Below, piece after piece: positions 38,101 through 53,000 of a stretch of 64,000 nt of DNA. Under the pieces are notes generated by a model that did no database searches, was not told where the DNA came from, and worked only from the letters and a program-made list of their open reading frames with translations. Position 1 is the stretch's first letter. The number at the start of each line of letters is the position of its first letter. The stretch lies in assembly GCA_032207245.1 (NCBI GenBank), contig CM063507.1, positions 96,161,406 to 96,225,405 of the forward strand, written 5' to 3'. The position numbers and the translations under genes are program-made. This stretch comes from Pardosa pseudoannulata. Taxonomy: Eukaryota; Arthropoda; Arachnida; Araneae; Lycosidae.

Positions 38101-41100
38101 GAACAGTTTTAAGATTTTGTTAGGAGGTATAAAAGAATCATATTTCATGCATTTAATACATAATATCGTATGTAAATAATATTGCACACATTAAGAAAAT
38201 AAATGGGGTAATAAAAACTTAATGAGTTTAATACTAATTTAAATAACTTTTGTAAAAAAAAAGCATCTGATATGATTAAAAAACAAAAATTGTTATTTTC
38301 CTCAACCCCGGTAAAAATATGGTTGGGGATTTGTTCAGGATGCTTTATGAAATTTCTGAATGTCAAACTAAGGTATTCCTGACAGCAAATTACCAACAAT
38401 TGAGTTATCATAAAGAGTCATATACAAGCCTTTAAACTTAAAAACACACTTTACAATTTTTAATGTTAAAGTAAATTTGAAGGTTTGAGAAAATTGAAAA
38501 AATATAAAAGCTTGAACAATAAAATCTTTCGTACTGTTAAAAAATTTGGTATAAAAACAAGATTAAAAAATACAATGACTTCCTACAGTGGTTTTTAACT
38601 ATTTGCTATTAAAGTATATCTTACGGTCGACATCCATCTTCTAAACTTTCCCCAGCTTTGAAAAATCCTGATATGCATTGGTCACATCTTTTTCCTTCTG
38701 TGTGATTCTTACAATCAACACATACTGCATCATCTAAGGGACCTTCTGTGACTTTCTCTAATAACTCATAGATCTAGAAATATAGATATATAAAAACATA
38801 TTTAACTTAAATGCATACATGCTTATACTATAATTAATATAGGCTTATATATATATATATATATTACATATAGCTATGCATATATTTTGCCCATGGAAGC
38901 ACCGGTGTAACAGAATGTTTTGTTTTTAAACATTGATAGAACAGCAGTTGAAGTCTATCATATTTTCAAATAATGTTTCACAGAGTGTTGACTTTCAATA
39001 TACACTTTTAGTTGTTTGGTTTGGTTTGTAGTGCTATGGTCTACTTTTTGCAACACAAGGGCTAATGACATCGGGACCTACAGCTTAAAGCCGATTCCGA
39101 ATGGCTACGAATATCCATGCCACTGTGGGATTCAAACCCACGAACTCTGGTACCGAAGGCCAGCATCCTAACCAATCGGCCATCGTTCGGCAATTTCGAA
39201 TAGTCAAACAATGTTACGTGTTAGAATCCTCTCAAGGACTTTGATTTATTGAAGACTGCATATTGAGCATTGTATTTTGACTTAATGGGAAAAGACAGCA
39301 TATTTATTGCGATTAGAGATGGGAGCAGAATTGTCATTTGATGTCTGGAGTTTGCTAGATAGTGTTTTGAATATTTTGGGCCAGTTTTAATTAAGCTATT
39401 ATGGTCAAAAGAGTTAAGCTATTAAGGTCAAAAGCCAATTCCGAACGGCTACAAACATCCATGCCACTGTGGGATTCGAACCCATGAACTCCGGTACCGA
39501 AGGCCAGCACCCTAGCCAATCGACTATCGTTCGCCCAATTAGAGATGGGAGTAGAAATTGTCATTTGCAGTCTGGAGTTTACTAGATAGTGTTTTGGATA
39601 TTTTGGGCCAGTTTTAATTAAGCTATTATGGTCAAAAGAGTTAAATATTTAAGTGAAATCAAAGATCTCTTAACCGAGGAATTAATTAGATAGTGAAATG
39701 GAGAAAGTAATTTTTTTTTAATACAAATGACAGTGAATCTGACTACTATTCGACCATGTTTTGAGTGGAATACTGGCAAACAGCCAAGGAAGATGAATCC
39801 ATTTGAACTGGGTTTGGAGAGAGGGTGTTAGTGCAGGGATTTAATGCCCATGATACGTTTTGCAAAAACTTGTTCTTAGTTATGATTTGATATTCTTCTG
39901 AAATTTTCAGATTGTTTTTGTAAACACAGTATTAAAACAAGCAAAATGGCTGGAACATCTAAGTAAAACATAGTACTGGGATAAAGATGGAATAATAAAT
40001 AAATTATGTGATCCAGTTGATTTTTATGTAATTTCTGACAGTGAAACTGAATATTCTCCTAGTTCATTTATCTATTGACAAAGAGAGAAAAAGAGTCTGT
40101 ATGTCAGTAATAAATTTAAAAATTATATTTATTTACTTAATTTCTAAATTATGCTGTGTTAGCTAATGTTTCTGCTGTTTCTAATTGATATTATGTCAGA
40201 GTAACAATACAATGATGTATTTTATTTTGATAAAAATATTTATTCAAATGTTTGAATTTCTTTATTTTTCTTATAGATATTAATTTTAGTTTTAATGCGA
40301 TTCTTGTTGACACCCCTAAATACTAAAAGACACAGACACAGACACAGACACACACAATTTACCTAGAAAATCTAAGTAAAATAATGCATTATTTCTAAAC
40401 ATTGACAATTAAAACAAGAAACTGATATTAGTTGTTTTTATCAGATGTATCAATTCTTGAAAATAAAATTTTATCATTGGCAAGAAACAAAATTTTTAAC
40501 AATGATGATCATATAGACATAGCAAATGTTCATTACTAGCCATGCAGAGTAATAAGCCAGAAAAAATCAAGGACATTTTCTATGACCTTTAACCCTTTTT
40601 CAGAAGTTTCTGGAGTCCTGAAAGGGGAAAAATAAAAAATAAAGGAATTTTTAAAAAGTTTTGAAGTATATTTGGAGTTTTGAAAAAGGATTCTTATCAA
40701 AAAAGGATATATATCATGCACTTAAGATATCCATCTGCATTTGGAGAACTTTTTCTTTAAACGTAGGAACTAGTTCATGTTTTTACATTTTTAGATTTAT
40801 TTTTTATATTATCATAGAGAACTGCACTTAAAAAATTTATTCCTGGAGAAATTTTTATAAAACTTCTAATAAATAAAGAAAATTTAGTAAAAAAAAATCG
40901 GGTTTTTTTCAAAAGGCATAATTTTTTAATAAATTAAATTATTTCAATATTTTTTCATACAACATATTTCTTATACACAGGACTAGTTAATCACCTATAA
41001 TCTTTGCTTAATTTACATTTGGTAAAGAATTTTGATCCTTCAAAATCACACACATTTTCGAATTTTTAACGAATGAGTGTAACATCATTAAAAATTTTTC

Positions 41101-43984
41101 GAATTTAAAGATTTTAGGTCATTTACTAGTAAATATTATCAAAAGTATTCATAATAATTTTCAACAAAATATTTTAAGAACTTTTTGAGAAATCACATTT
41201 CAAGTTTCAACATTTTATTAAAAATACAGTTCTGAGAAAAACGCATTTGAAGTTTATGAAAGCAACTTTAACTATTAAAAAATTAAAATACATGTTTAAA
41301 TATCCCCACTCTTTCTTTCTTCAAAACTTTCTAATTGCCAAGTTGCTAATTATTAAAAATACTAGAAAAATGTTTAAACTAATCTTCATGAAAATTTAAA
41401 AAGTTTTGTCCAAAAAATTCACATATTCCGGTTCAGAACTCGCTACTTCCGTTTTGTTTTGACAGCTGTCACTGATGTTTAAACAGCTGTAACTTTTCTT
41501 TAAAATGCTGTAGAGACAAAACAAAAACAGATTTAGAAGCCTAAAAGTTGAAATTTTACAATAGAGAAATAAATAAAATTATGATTTTTGGCAAAAAATT
41601 ATGTTTTCAACGTAGACGGATACTTTAAGTTTTTTAGTGGTTTAAACAGTTCAAAGGTAGACAAGAGGAAATTGAAGATGACTCATGTTGAGGATGATCT
41701 ACCACATCAATAATGAAACATAATCATTAAACAAATGATTTTACTCAAAAAGTATTAGTACAGTTATTGAAACTATATGAGTGAATAAAAAATATGTTTG
41801 GCATATTTTGTATAAAAATTTCACTATCAGGAAAATGTGCTAAAAAACAATGCCAAAGATTCTCAAATTTGAAGAAAATAAATCTTAAAATAAACATTGT
41901 TAGGATTTTTTTGACTAAGCATGAGATTTCTGTGTTTGAACATGCACCCTACAAACATGACCTCACCTCGTGACTTTTTTTAAATTCCAAAATTAAAACT
42001 AAAAGGAACAAGACTTGAGACAGTATATGTTGTAAAAGATAAAGCAGAGGAGACCACGAAAATGGTTTCATTGTTCAGACAAATGGAAAATATGTATGAT
42101 GCAGTGTAGGGATTACAGAAGGTAATGTATTGAAGGGGATAATTTTAAAATGGAGAGGAATAAAAAAAAATAGGTGTTCTTTATAACTTATTCTGGTGTC
42201 ATTTTAGCCACACCTTGTAAATACTGAATTTGAAACTAAAGTTTCAGATACTAGTATAAATATACAAGAATAAATTTATCTATTTATACACTTCAATATA
42301 ATTATAAAATTAAGAAGGGTTAGTATGATAGTTTCAGTGTAAGATTTTATATGTCTAAAATTAGGAACTGCACCTAAATTAAAAAACAAAAGACAAGGAT
42401 TAATTAGAAATATTTCTCCTAATTTTTAAAAATTGCATAAAATCAAAGACATTATAATCATAAATAACTTATATAAAGATATGAAAATATTTTTACAAAT
42501 TTTTGATAATTTTCATTAGATAACTGAAATAAAGACAATAAACTACAAGTATAAAAATAGCGAGTTGAGTTGTATGAAGTCTATTGGTACTGAGTACCTT
42601 TAACCCTTTCGTGCCTACTGTCACAAATACGTGCCAGCAAGAAACGCACTCACTTCCCGGCTGACACGCTGGCGTGCCAAAGCGTTTTCTCGTTATATAT
42701 ATGTGTGCCAGTGTTCTGAAACATTTTAAAAATTATAAGTTTTGACACAAGATGGCATTGTATGTCCATATGGATTTAGATATATGAGATTTGACCTAGT
42801 ACTCAATAGGAGAGTAGTATGATACACATACAAGGGGTTTTTCATTATATAAACATGAGGGAAAAGGAATGTTTCCGATTGACATGTTTTATGACGGCTC
42901 TTTAAATTCCCACGTGATGTTTGTTTATGTAAGCAGGGGAGTTTTATTTTTGCTAAAGCGTTGTGTATTTCTGTTTGTAATCCAGTTTTTAGTACAGATT
43001 TAGATCTGACAGACTTGATTTTTTTCTCTCTTTTTATTGTTAGATTTTTGAAGTGTCAAAAGTGTTTAACTGAGCTTGAAATAGCTGAAATGAAGCGAAA
43101 TATTTCAGATTTTGATTCTGAAACAGATCAGGATATTAGTAATAGTGACACTATAATATATTCGGATTGTTCTTTATGCTCATAATGGATCTTGTGATTC
43201 TAATGATGATGAGGAAGACATTTCTGACAAAGATGATGACGATGCTTCGTTTTTTCATATTCCAGAAAAATCCTCCGAAACGGCAAATGAGTAACTACGA
43301 GTGCAAGGACTGTAATGTAGGATTGTTTGTAGATCCCTGTTTTTAAAATTTTTCATACAAAAAAAGTTTAAATAACATAGTATTCAGTTTTGCAATGTTA
43401 AAAGTCATTAAAATACTAAGTAAAAAATGAAAAAAGAGTAAAGTGCAAAATATATATTTAAATAAGAAATAGCTTAAGTAAATAAAGTATCTATAAACAT
43501 ATATAAATCCCATTCTGTTTAAATACTTTACGCAGCATTATTAAATAACCCATTGCTACTTTGTTAATTTCATGAATTTAGTCTAAATAGCAAGAAACCT
43601 TCTGGCCCAGGATACTCACTCACAAAGGTGACTGCCAGCCTCAGAGTAAAGCGCATGTTTGCACTTCCTGTCGCAAAAGGGTTAAGAATATATTGTGCTA
43701 AGTAAAAAGGGTTGAGATTGGAATGAAATCTACTCTTTCATCCCAAGTATGAAATCAAAATAAAATCTTATAAGTGGACAAAATATACTTACATAGCTTT
43801 GGTTGACACTTTGGCTGAAGGTACTATTCAAGAGTTCACTGCTGATACAAGTTGAACTATGTGTATAACAATAATCATGACAAGATACACACTTTCCCCC
43901 ATTTGCTGGGTTTCCAACAAATAATGGCTTGCATTTTTCACAATGATTTCCCTGGATTTTTGGAAAACAAAAAATGAAATAATG

Positions 43985-44078
<94 letters not shown>

Positions 44079-47000
44079 CAAATAACACATAATAAAATGT
44101 AGAGTCTAATTATCTATATCAGAAGTTCACAAACTTTTTATTCCCACAGCACCATTGTCAGATTAAAAAATTTTGGGGCACAGATACACTTCAAGCAGTT
44201 TGAAGAATAAAGAGTAAAAGACTGTGCAAATTTAATGCTCAACTGTCTTAATCTAAAGAACAAAACTGTTTGGAAATATTAAGTTAATTTTAATCTCTAA
44301 ACATTTGAGCTTGGTTATTGCCACAGCACACAGTTTCAGAAGTGCAGATCTATATAAAAAAAGAGGAGTGTTTATGCTGCAAACACTATTGCATGGAAAT
44401 GATAAGAGCTACATGCATAAAATTTGGGATATGGATTCTTTCAGCACTGTTAAAAAATTCTTAACTTTTTTTTTTTTAAATTTGAAAAACCAAATCACTA
44501 TTTTAAAAATTTACAGAGTAGTCACAGTCCAGAAAACAAAATTTCATTTTGAAATTTATATGAGTAAAAGATTGATGTATCCTGTTACATTTAAAAATAA
44601 AACTTTATTTAACAGTGTACTTATGGCATGAGCTTAATATCTTTATTTTATAAGTATGAAGATTGCTTTTAAATAATCTTTCAAAAACAATTGGTACTTT
44701 TCTGTTAGCTGAGTGTAAAGATAAAAAGGGAAAAATTAAATTGTGCAATTTTTATTAATTAAAAGGGCATTTTCTGTATGTCACACTGGGACTATTTGTT
44801 AGTAAAGCATATATTATGCTTCCAAGCTTCTTTGTGTTTCTCCCTCCCATTTTTTTTGGGGGGGGGAGGGGGAAATACAGTGTGCAAAGTAAATGTATTT
44901 GAAAACAAGCAGGGTGCAAAGCCCTTTAAAAGAGTGTCAAACATGAACACTAACAAAGACTATTTAAAACTAGATTTATTAGTAATGATATACAGAAAAA
45001 AATCAAAATATTCCTTTTTTTTAATATTTGTACTATACTCTTATGAAAGAAGTATATATTAAACAGAATTTATTAATAAACCCTTGTGGACAAGTATTTT
45101 TTACAAAAAATGAATTTAGTTCAAATATTTAAAAAAGTATTTTAAGTTGATTTTAGTTCTATTCTGAATTAATTAACTTTTGGAAATTGATAAAATTAAT
45201 TTCTGAAAGAACAGAGAAACTCATCCAAGAACAGCCTGTTGTTAAAACTGAGCAATCATTTTAGAAGCTGTGTGAGCTTTAGTCATAGAATTTTTTTACA
45301 AAGGGGTGCTATCTTTTCTCAGTGGCATTCAGTTTTAAGATTTCCACCCACATATACTTAAGAAGGAAAGAGCGAGAGAGCATTTGGCCTTCTTCCTACT
45401 CTCTGCATGCTCATTTTTTTTTATTTTCAAACATCCTGTTAATTTTGTTTTATATTTAAATTTTTCAAAATTTTATAATGCATTAAATTATTAAAACACA
45501 GTTTTTGATTGAGATCAATTTTTTACATATCCAGATTTAATGCTGAATATCCAGATTTTCAGCTCTTACATCTGGTGAGTACCAGATAGCTAAATGATAT
45601 TTGTTTCATTTCTAATCTTTATGAAGGTATTTTGGATTTCATTGCATGACCACTTGTTTAAAATTAGGCAACCAAAAGAATAGCCATGAAAAATGATGAG
45701 AAATATGTAAACATAACTTTTATAAAGGAGATTCTAAATAGTTAATGCATATATGGTAATGGGGACTGGTAAATTTGTTTTGATCAGAAAAAATAATGAT
45801 AAAATAAACTTACCATGGTATTATTTAGACAGTCGAGGCAAACATCAAGCTGGTCCACACCTGGACAATGGCTGTGACCATTGCATTTGCACATAATAGA
45901 ACAATTCTGACCAACAAAACCAAAGTTGCACTTACACACATCAGGTTGAACACAAGAGCCATTAAAACAACCCTGTTTGCAAATGGGAGTACAAATCTTC
46001 CTATATGTAAAAAAGAAACATAGAAATTAGAAACAAATTAATATGAGTATTATTTTACAAAAGGATTACTGTACAGAATTTAGAAGTCAACAGAAATATG
46101 TACCTTTAAACCTCAATATCAATACAATTCCATTTGAAACACAAATGCAAACAAACATAAGAAATATGAAAGGAGCTAAATGAGTTTCTTGGTATTTACC
46201 TTAAGATTACAAGTCAGAATTTGTAATAATTATATACATGATCTTATTTCTAGACAAATGTTCATAGTATGGTATAGAAAAAATATATAAATAGATGACT
46301 TTATAGCTTGTAAATAATTTTAAGCTGTAAAACATTGTTTAGCTACCTAATCTACAGTCATGAAGTATTTGGCTCTGTTAGTTTGATGCCTTACATGCAT
46401 ATGTTAGATCCTAGTGGCTGCACCTTGTATTATATCTGAGATTTTTTAATACAATTGAGCACGGTTGGTAAAAATCTTGATTAAAAATAATTATACTTCT
46501 CAGATTACATTTTTTAAAAAATTAATTACACATTAAACATTACAAATGTAATTTTTAAAGTTAAATTAAATAAACTTAATGATTTTCATTGTCATACTCA
46601 TTTTTTTTTAATATATTGTGCATAATATTATTTTACATATAATCAATTATGTATGGAATGCATGAAATATGATTTTTTTAATACCTCCTCAACAAATTTG
46701 TACACATAGCTCACACTTTTCTTCATTTACAAATATAAAAACTATATTATATACAGGGTATCTGCCAAAATAAAAATTTTCAAATCTATGACTTTTCATG
46801 ACTTTCCCTGATTTAGCGGATAATTTTCCATGACTTTAAAAAGTTTTCGTTAAAGTATATATGAATAAAACTTCTGACATACATACAAATAAATTATATG
46901 CTTTTAGAGAAATTACAGGAATTTTATCATAAAAAAACTATAAACTTACTTTATAAGTGTTAATAAACTCACATACATAAAAATAAATTGTTGTATCTAC

Positions 47001-50000
47001 ATACCTAAGTTTAATCATGTAGCAATTTTTCAATCAAAATGTTTCCAATTTGAATTCAGGGTACTTTGGTATTATCCAGGTGACCATGAATAATAGCCAA
47101 ATATAACCCTACTAGCATATAGCCCGTCATATGACGGGATCAGTAAAATTTTTAATTTTCCAGAACTGTAAACTACCCTATGAGGCAGGTTAAAAAAAAA
47201 AGGGTTTTTTTTTTTGGCTGAGAATTATCTTGCAGCAAAAAATAATCGTTGATTGAATTTTAAATTATCACATACGTACCTAATCTATTATTTAAGAGAA
47301 ATATAAAAGAAAATTAATTACGTAATATATAAGTTCAGTGATAAAACGTGTGAAAATAATGCAGACGATACTTAAATAATTTAATATAAGAAATGATTAA
47401 ATGAGATGGTTAAAGGAATAATGTCATAATGATAGAAAAATGAAATAATCGCATTAAACTCTCGAAAAGGGGGGAAGGAGTGAATTTCAATATTTTTGCT
47501 GTGATATGAAGCATATTTATACCAATTTATTTTAGAATCAGATCGATAGTTAAGGAGAAAATAAACTTTACTCGCTTTAAATTTTGCTAACCCTAACTCA
47601 TTAAGAATTCAATATGAAGCCTATTTCCATTCCAGGTCCAACCGTTTCAAAAATTCGTGGACAGACGGACAGATAACTTAGGCTATTATTATATAGGGGG
47701 CTAGACTTGTGAACTGTTACTATTATGTTATTGTTATTGTTGTGTAGTTGTAAGTTAAATTTTAAGATAAAAGTTAACTTAGGTGGGAGAATGTCAAATC
47801 GTCTGTTAAAATTGATGTTCTACCCATATATTATCTTTTTTATTTTATTTTTTCTCTGTAAGTTGCGAGTGGCAACGAACGATTTTGTTTAGTGAAAACA
47901 TGGCTGTTCTTTCGTATGCGAGAAAAATGGCTCTTGAGTTGCTTTTGTGCTTTAATATGTTAATATTATTTACGCCATAAATTCTTCTATGTGACATTTT
48001 CTGTGTATTTAAAGATCTCGCATACGTAAATATAATAAAATGTGTTTTATATTAAAAGGGCGTCTGTTTTGAGCAATTAACGCCATTGAGAACATTCTTC
48101 AGTATCACACATCTGATTTCGAAACCCAAACGGGACAGTGATTATTTGGTGGTATATATGAATGGTATCGAAAATGATAAATTTAATCGCTTGCTTTTAA
48201 CGAAGGGAGAATAAGGCTTGAAATAATAGCATTAAAGGCTAAAAAAGGGGGGGATGGCTTAGATTTTGAACTCGCTTTGAATTTTGCTAACCCTAACTCA
48301 TAAAAAATTCAATATGGATGCCTGTATCCGTTCCAGGTACAACCGCTTCAAAAATTTGCCGACAGACACCTTAGGCTATTATTATATAGGGGATAATGTC
48401 TAAATACAATATCCCTAGAGATAAACTTATACTTTGTGCAAAAATCTTAACTACTTTTTATTAAAAAATAATAATATTAATAAATTTTCAATCGACAATT
48501 TAAGGAAAACCCAGAATAATATACATTTACCCACCCATTAAGCTTTCTTGCTTTTTTTTTCAATGTTCGAAATCCATTCCTTCCCCCTTTTTCGAGCATT
48601 TTATATCATTATTCCAAGCATTATTTTCCCCGGTTAAACGCAAACGATTAATTTTTTAATTTATCGCATCATAACTAAGTGAAAGAAGCAATATTTCTAG
48701 CAATGTGACATCATCCCAAATAATTGTTTTAAACGCAGTTTTCCTCGGTTAAAAGCAGGAGATTAAAATTTTCAATTCATCACATAATAAATAGGTGAAA
48801 ATGATATTTTTTTTATCATTATGATGTCATTCCTTTAAACATGTCATTTATTCATTTCTTATTTTATATTATTTAAACATTGTCTGCGTATCATCAATTC
48901 GATTTGACCTGGAAATTTAGATATAAAGCGATTCACTTTCATTTCTATGTGACGCATATTATAGCAGTTTAATTCTTGGTTAATTTTTACGTTACAATGA
49001 AATGTTTATAAACAATGTTCTAACATCGAAAAGTACAAATGTCAGTGACTCTCATAGCCAGATAAAAAAAACCTATCATTTTATATAGAAATCTTTATAT
49101 TCATATGGTTGTTAATATGAATGTGTGTTTCCGTTCCATAAATTTCCTTAATTTTGGACAACATTTAACAACATTAATTTTTGGACAACAACCAACAAAA
49201 TTAGCACTGTTGTTGTCAAAACCTCTGCTTCCTATTCTACCACGTAATATGGCAAGATCTATTAACGTTGCTAATCAGCGTACAGTAATGTAATTTAGGG
49301 TTAAATTTATATTTTACCATAAAAAAAGTTTGAACAAATTTAATATAAGACACAAATTCGATTATAAAAACTGAATATTGTTATAATATGCTTATAATAG
49401 AAATATATAAATATGCTAATGACTCGAACTGAACTGTGACTAATTTAGAGAGTTATTCACGAAAAAAAAATCTTTGTTTAAAAGTAATATATTAAATTTA
49501 CCGTAGCGAAGCACGGGCAAACTTGCTAGTATCTTTATAAAACTTCTTTTACAAAATGAAAACATAAATAAACAAACAAGAAAAACAGCTATTGTTTTTA
49601 GAAAGTAAGCCTGGAAACTTACCCACTCATTTTATAACCAGGTTTGCACCGACATTCAAATCCTTCTAGTGTATCAACACATTCTTCATGAGCATCATCA
49701 CAGTTATGGTGGCCATTTTTACATTCATTCTCAGGTGGTCTGGTCAAATAAGTCCACACAGGAGCACCTTCACAATGCTGAAACCACTGACTTGTTTGAA
49801 CTAGGTAAAATACAGTACCATTAAAAATGAAAAATTTAATCAATGTTTTCATAAGAGATTATATGATGAAATTTTTTAAAAAGTTAGATTCATATAGTGA
49901 TAAAATTTTGAATATGGATAACCTGGATTTGATAATTTTCTTATTTCTAAATACAGGATATCTGCCAAAATAAAATTTTTCAAATCCATGACTTTTCATG

Positions 50001-53000
50001 ACTTTCCCTGATTTAGCGGATCATTTTCCATGACTTTAAAAAGCTTTTGTTAAAGTATATATCAATAAAACTTCTGATGTACATACAAATAAAATATATG
50101 CTTTTAGAGAAATTACAGGAATTTTATCATAAAAAAACTATAAATTTACTTTATAAGTGTTAATAAACTCACATACATAAAAATAAATTGCTGTATCTAC
50201 ATACCTAAGTTTAATCATATAGCAATTTTTCAATCAAAATGTTTCCAATTTGAATTCAGGGTACTCTGGTATTATCCAGGTGACCATGAATAATAGCCAA
50301 ATATAACCCTATAATGTTTATATACAATATCCCTAGAGATAAACTTATATTTTGTGCAAAAATCTTAACTAATTTTTATTAAAAAATAATTATTATTATA
50401 TTAATAAAATTTTAATCTACAATTTAAGAAAAAACCAGAATAATATACATTTACCCACCCATTAAGCTTTCTTGCTTTGAGTTTCCTTGATGAACAAATT
50501 TTACTTAGCAATATGGTCAATAAGATAATACATAAATACCAAACTCAGTAACTTCAGCCAAATAACAAGTAAAATTAGAATTAAACAATTCAATGCATTT
50601 TTATTTAATCGGTAGTTTAGCAGATCCATGACTTTTACTCATTTTACTTGAAAAATCAAGACTTTCCATGACAAAATTAATCCATTGTCTAAATCCATGA
50701 TTTTCCATGACTTTCCAGGTGAGCGGAAACCATGTAAATAGCTATACAGAACGGTTAAGAGTTTGCAGTAGTAACTTTGAATGCAATTAGGGTCTTTACT
50801 AAAATAAAAGGAGAAATTATAAAGAAAGTAAAAAGGAAACATTATTTGAAAAGTCATTTGCATGGGGTTCATTTGATGTGTGACAGTGAAATAAATTTGT
50901 AGAAATTTATTTCCAAACACATAGAATATTAGAAGTCTTGATCACTAACAGTTTGAACTAAGCAAGTGTTGTCAGATCAAATGGTTTCTAATATACTATA
51001 AATAAACAAAATTAATATAATTTTTAAAAGCTAAGCTTTAAAACAGATAAAAGCACATTAACTATTGTCTTTTAAACCAGTCAATGTACTAACCATAATT
51101 TTACAATTTTTAAGCTTATATTTTGTTTTTAAACAAGGCTTGATGATTCTCTTTCTATTATGACCAGTATGAATGAATAAATGAATTAATTTTTAAGGCA
51201 GGTATGCACTAAACTGTGCCCATTTGATCTAGGTGATATCTACGTGATATCCTACAGACGGATGGTAAACAATTATTCAACTGGGCCCCTTGGTAATCCC
51301 TACTGAGGTACCTGTTGCAGTGCAGGCAAGCAAGTAATCACTGCTGAATTGCTATCAGGAGGAGAGAAACTAGAATAAAACTGAATACTTTAGCAGACTT
51401 TATAACTTCCAGTTTGTGTTGTAAATAATAACTTTATTCATAGTCACACATTTCATTGAATTTTGATATTGGCTCGCATCAACCAATCCCTTTTCTCCCT
51501 CTCGTAAGCTAAATCCCAAATGCTCAGCGCATGTTCCTGAACTCTGATTCCATCCCCTCCTAAGGGGGGAAACTATCTTAAGATGCAGAAATTTCATTGG
51601 CTCTCATGAACCAACCAAATTCTTCCTAGCTCTTAGCTGGATCCCTCAGACCTTCGGTTCTAAATTTACTATGTTTCTATCTACTCTTAATGTTATTTAA
51701 AAAAAAAAAGAAAAAAAAATCTGTCTTTTACATAGATAAACTTTATCTTATCACAACTTGCTCGTCTAAATACCTTGAGTATTTTTAAATTGTTACCTAA
51801 TCTATACTTAATGTCAACTTTAACTTATATGTTTTTCTCGTCTTCACTGAACTCGTGAACCTTAGCTTATTATAAACTATTTGTTACTTTTATATCTCTT
51901 AACTTAACTTTGATTTTTTTATCCTCAATATCGTGTTGCAATATATCAGTTATGTCTCATTCCATGCATCTACAGTAATCTGACTTAGAGGGCTTGGCCC
52001 AGGGAAGTCAGGTATGAGATATCCTGAGCGAATTTTGACATCCATTTCCTTGCATACATTGTTTTTCATTTCACATTTGATATAATTCATACTGATAATA
52101 ATTTTTATGAATAAACATATTATACATAGTCACACATTTTATCAAATCTTTACATCAATTTCCTGTACACATCATTTTCTATATCTGTTCCATGGTTGGT
52201 TGGTTGGTTGAAGTTTAATGGCGCTAAATCCTCTAGGGACAAACTGCGCCAAACAAGATGTAGCAATAAATTAAAGACGAAATTTAGAAAAAAAAATTTG
52301 ATAAAATATAAAATGAAAGGATCTAAAATGGATTAAGGTAACAATAAAAACATAACATGCAACAGAAAACACGAATAAAGATTGAGTTATATACAAATTA
52401 ACAAGAATTGGAAATTGAGTGAAGAATTAAGAATTTAAGTTATAAAATAATTAAAAAATTAAGAAAAAAGAGAAAAAAAATTGAAAATTGAATGATTGAA
52501 AATTTAATAAAAATCAAAAATTATATTTCGGTTTAAAAGCCAGTTTGACGAAGAAAGGGGAACAAGTTTGGATGTGGAGTTTCCCCGATGATTAAAGTAA
52601 GATTCGGTGATGGATTATCAAAAAATTTCATATACATTGATTTTAAACAAATACAAGAGGTTAAAATATGTGCGACTGTGTAAGGTGTCTTGCAATATGC
52701 ACACTGTGGAGAAGCTTCACCTAGCAAAAGATGGGCATGGGTGAATCTGCAATGACCCACTCGTAAACGAGTGAGTATTACGTCATGTTTTCTAGAAGGG
52801 AGTTGAGGCCATTTAATTATCTTGGTTTTAATTTTCCACAGTTTATTTGAAGAAATGTCATCCCAGGAGATCTGCCATTTATCGTGTAAAAGATCTTTCA
52901 TGTAATTTTTCAAGTCAGGATAAGGAAGACCAGTGTTGAGAAAGTCACTTGCAGACCTGGTATCCATGTCCACAAGTTCATTGCCTTTAATGCCGACATG

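Larger units (their letters stand above)
33917..38624 (-). other. MEGF8 intron 7
   Basis: Phase-2 intron containing a local segmental duplication (about 34040-34693 and 35574-36080), a LINE insertion, a hAT-like repeat and a mariner relic. Remaining DNA is AT-rich without recognised features. Confidence 0.8.
38774..43792 (-). other. MEGF8 intron 6
   Basis: The largest intron recovered (about 5 kb), phase 0. It holds two SINE copies, 110-base direct repeats and a piggyBac derivative. From 39720 to 42600 it is AT-rich with no recognised gene; a short GACACA hexamer run lies at about 40330. Confidence 0.8.
43952..45813 (-). other. MEGF8 intron 5
   Basis: Phase-0 intron with an AT microsatellite and a small hAT-like MITE. 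Forward open frames at 44305-44631 and 44778-45062 overlap the MITE edge and a T/G homopolymer tract and have no family signature. Confidence 0.8.
46001..49622 (-). other. MEGF8 intron 4, nested transposons
   Basis: Phase-2 intron. It contains a hAT-like repeat (46754-48554) split by a reverse-oriented Helitron (47112-48393) and cut short by another Helitron-like element (about 48555-49531). A fragment at about 46452-46740 resembles 53588-53900. Confidence 0.8.

Noticed and set aside
39015..39534. Functional tRNA genes
   Set aside because: A- and B-boxes are present, but the sequences do not close a full cloverleaf and are followed by SINE bodies; they are repeated and diverged.
44305..45062. 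Forward open frames in MEGF8 intron 5
   Set aside because: They overlap a MITE edge and a T/G homopolymer tract, with no family resemblance.
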